In this document: piece by piece, positions 6,013 through 6,239 of the stretch | Layout of the letters: each line of letters starts with the position of its first letter | Position numbering within the stretch: the first letter of the stretch is position 1 | Source: Bacteroidales bacterium UBA5072 | GTDB taxonomy: Bacteria > Bacteroidota > Bacteroidia > Bacteroidales > UBA10428 | Length of the DNA: 6,239 nt | Direction of reading: 5' to 3' | NCBI GenBank assembly: GCA_002415855.1 | Contig: DIAS01000036.1 | Location: 1 to 6,239, forward strand | Notes under the pieces: model-generated | Database searches by the model: none | The model's input: the letters and a program-made list of their open reading frames with translations, nothing else | What the model was told of the DNA's origin: nothing | Made by a program: the position numbers and the translations under genes

Positions 6013-6239
6013 ATGAAAAAAGCGGCATTCCTTATCATTGCTTTTGTATGTATTTCATTTTCTCAGTTATCGGCTCAGCAATACACTGCGGCCGAATACT
6101 GGAAGATGGAAAATGATACGGCTTATAAAAGACTCGTTGAGCGGCAGAATGCGGGTGAGACTCTTTCGTCAGATGAACAGAATTTCATAACCGGATACAA
6201 AGCCAGTCTGAGCACGTATTTCGAAAAAATGTCAGCCAA
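6013..6239 (+). CDS. Exported protein of unknown function, N-terminal part (3' truncated by window)
   Basis: The ATG at 6013 opens a frame that stays open for 75 whole codons to the window edge. The N terminus MKKAAFLIIAFVCISFSQLSA followed by QQ is a type I signal peptide, with likely cleavage after Ala21. Cys13 is not in a lipobox (Val at -1), so this is not a lipoprotein. The mature start (YTAAEYWKMENDTAYKRL, then GETLSSDEQNFITGYKASL) is polar, charged and probably alpha-helical, without a motif that I recognise. It is preceded by a good promoter and a palindromic leader and so begins its own transcription unit. The location would be periplasmic or outer membrane-associated. The family cannot be named from this fragment. 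Confidence 0.85.
   Translation, partial: MKKAAFLIIAFVCISFSQLSAQQYTAAEYWKMENDTAYKRLVERQNAGETLSSDEQNFITGYKASLSTYFEKMSA

Overview
The window looks like chromosomal DNA of a member of the Bacteroidota. The evidence is a SusC/SusD outer-membrane nutrient-uptake pair, lipoprotein signal peptides, genes without strong Shine-Dalgarno sequences (one exception), and a consensus Bacteroidota promoter (CTTG, 20 nt, TAAATTTG) near the right end. Genus cannot be decided from the sequence; an environmental or gut Bacteroidales-like organism fits. I see no tRNA, rRNA, CRISPR array, insertion sequence or integrase.

Left part (1-3279): the 3' end of a plus-strand operon of the polysaccharide-utilisation type. 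It holds the C-terminal end of a SusC-like TonB-dependent transporter, a complete SusD-like lipoprotein 13 nt downstream, and after 33 nt a third, less conserved tryptophan-rich lipoprotein that is probably a surface glycan-binding protein. The operon ends in a perfect 8-bp hairpin followed by a strong intrinsic terminator. An A-tract on the other side of the terminator stem lets it serve the converging gene as well. No glycoside hydrolase, regulator or sugar-metabolism gene lies in this part, so any partner enzymes must be upstream or elsewhere.

Middle part (3298-5896): two divergent genes share a 144-bp intergenic region. On the minus strand is an Nramp/MntH-family divalent-metal transporter. 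It keeps the metal-binding residues but lacks some of the charged residues used for proton coupling in studied relatives. On the plus strand is a malate/L-lactate dehydrogenase-family (Ldh_2) oxidoreductase followed by a modest terminator. For both, an ATG with a few codons trimmed is a better start than the upstream TTG of the longest open frame. Nothing in the sequence ties these two genes functionally to the Sus operon.

Right part (5897-6239): a well-formed promoter, a leader of about 60 nt containing a perfect 14-bp palindrome, and the first 75 codons of an exported protein of unknown function that runs off the window.

No clear new multi-gene system is present. The items most worth a second look are the atypical Nramp protein, the Trp-rich third lipoprotein and the palindromic leader.
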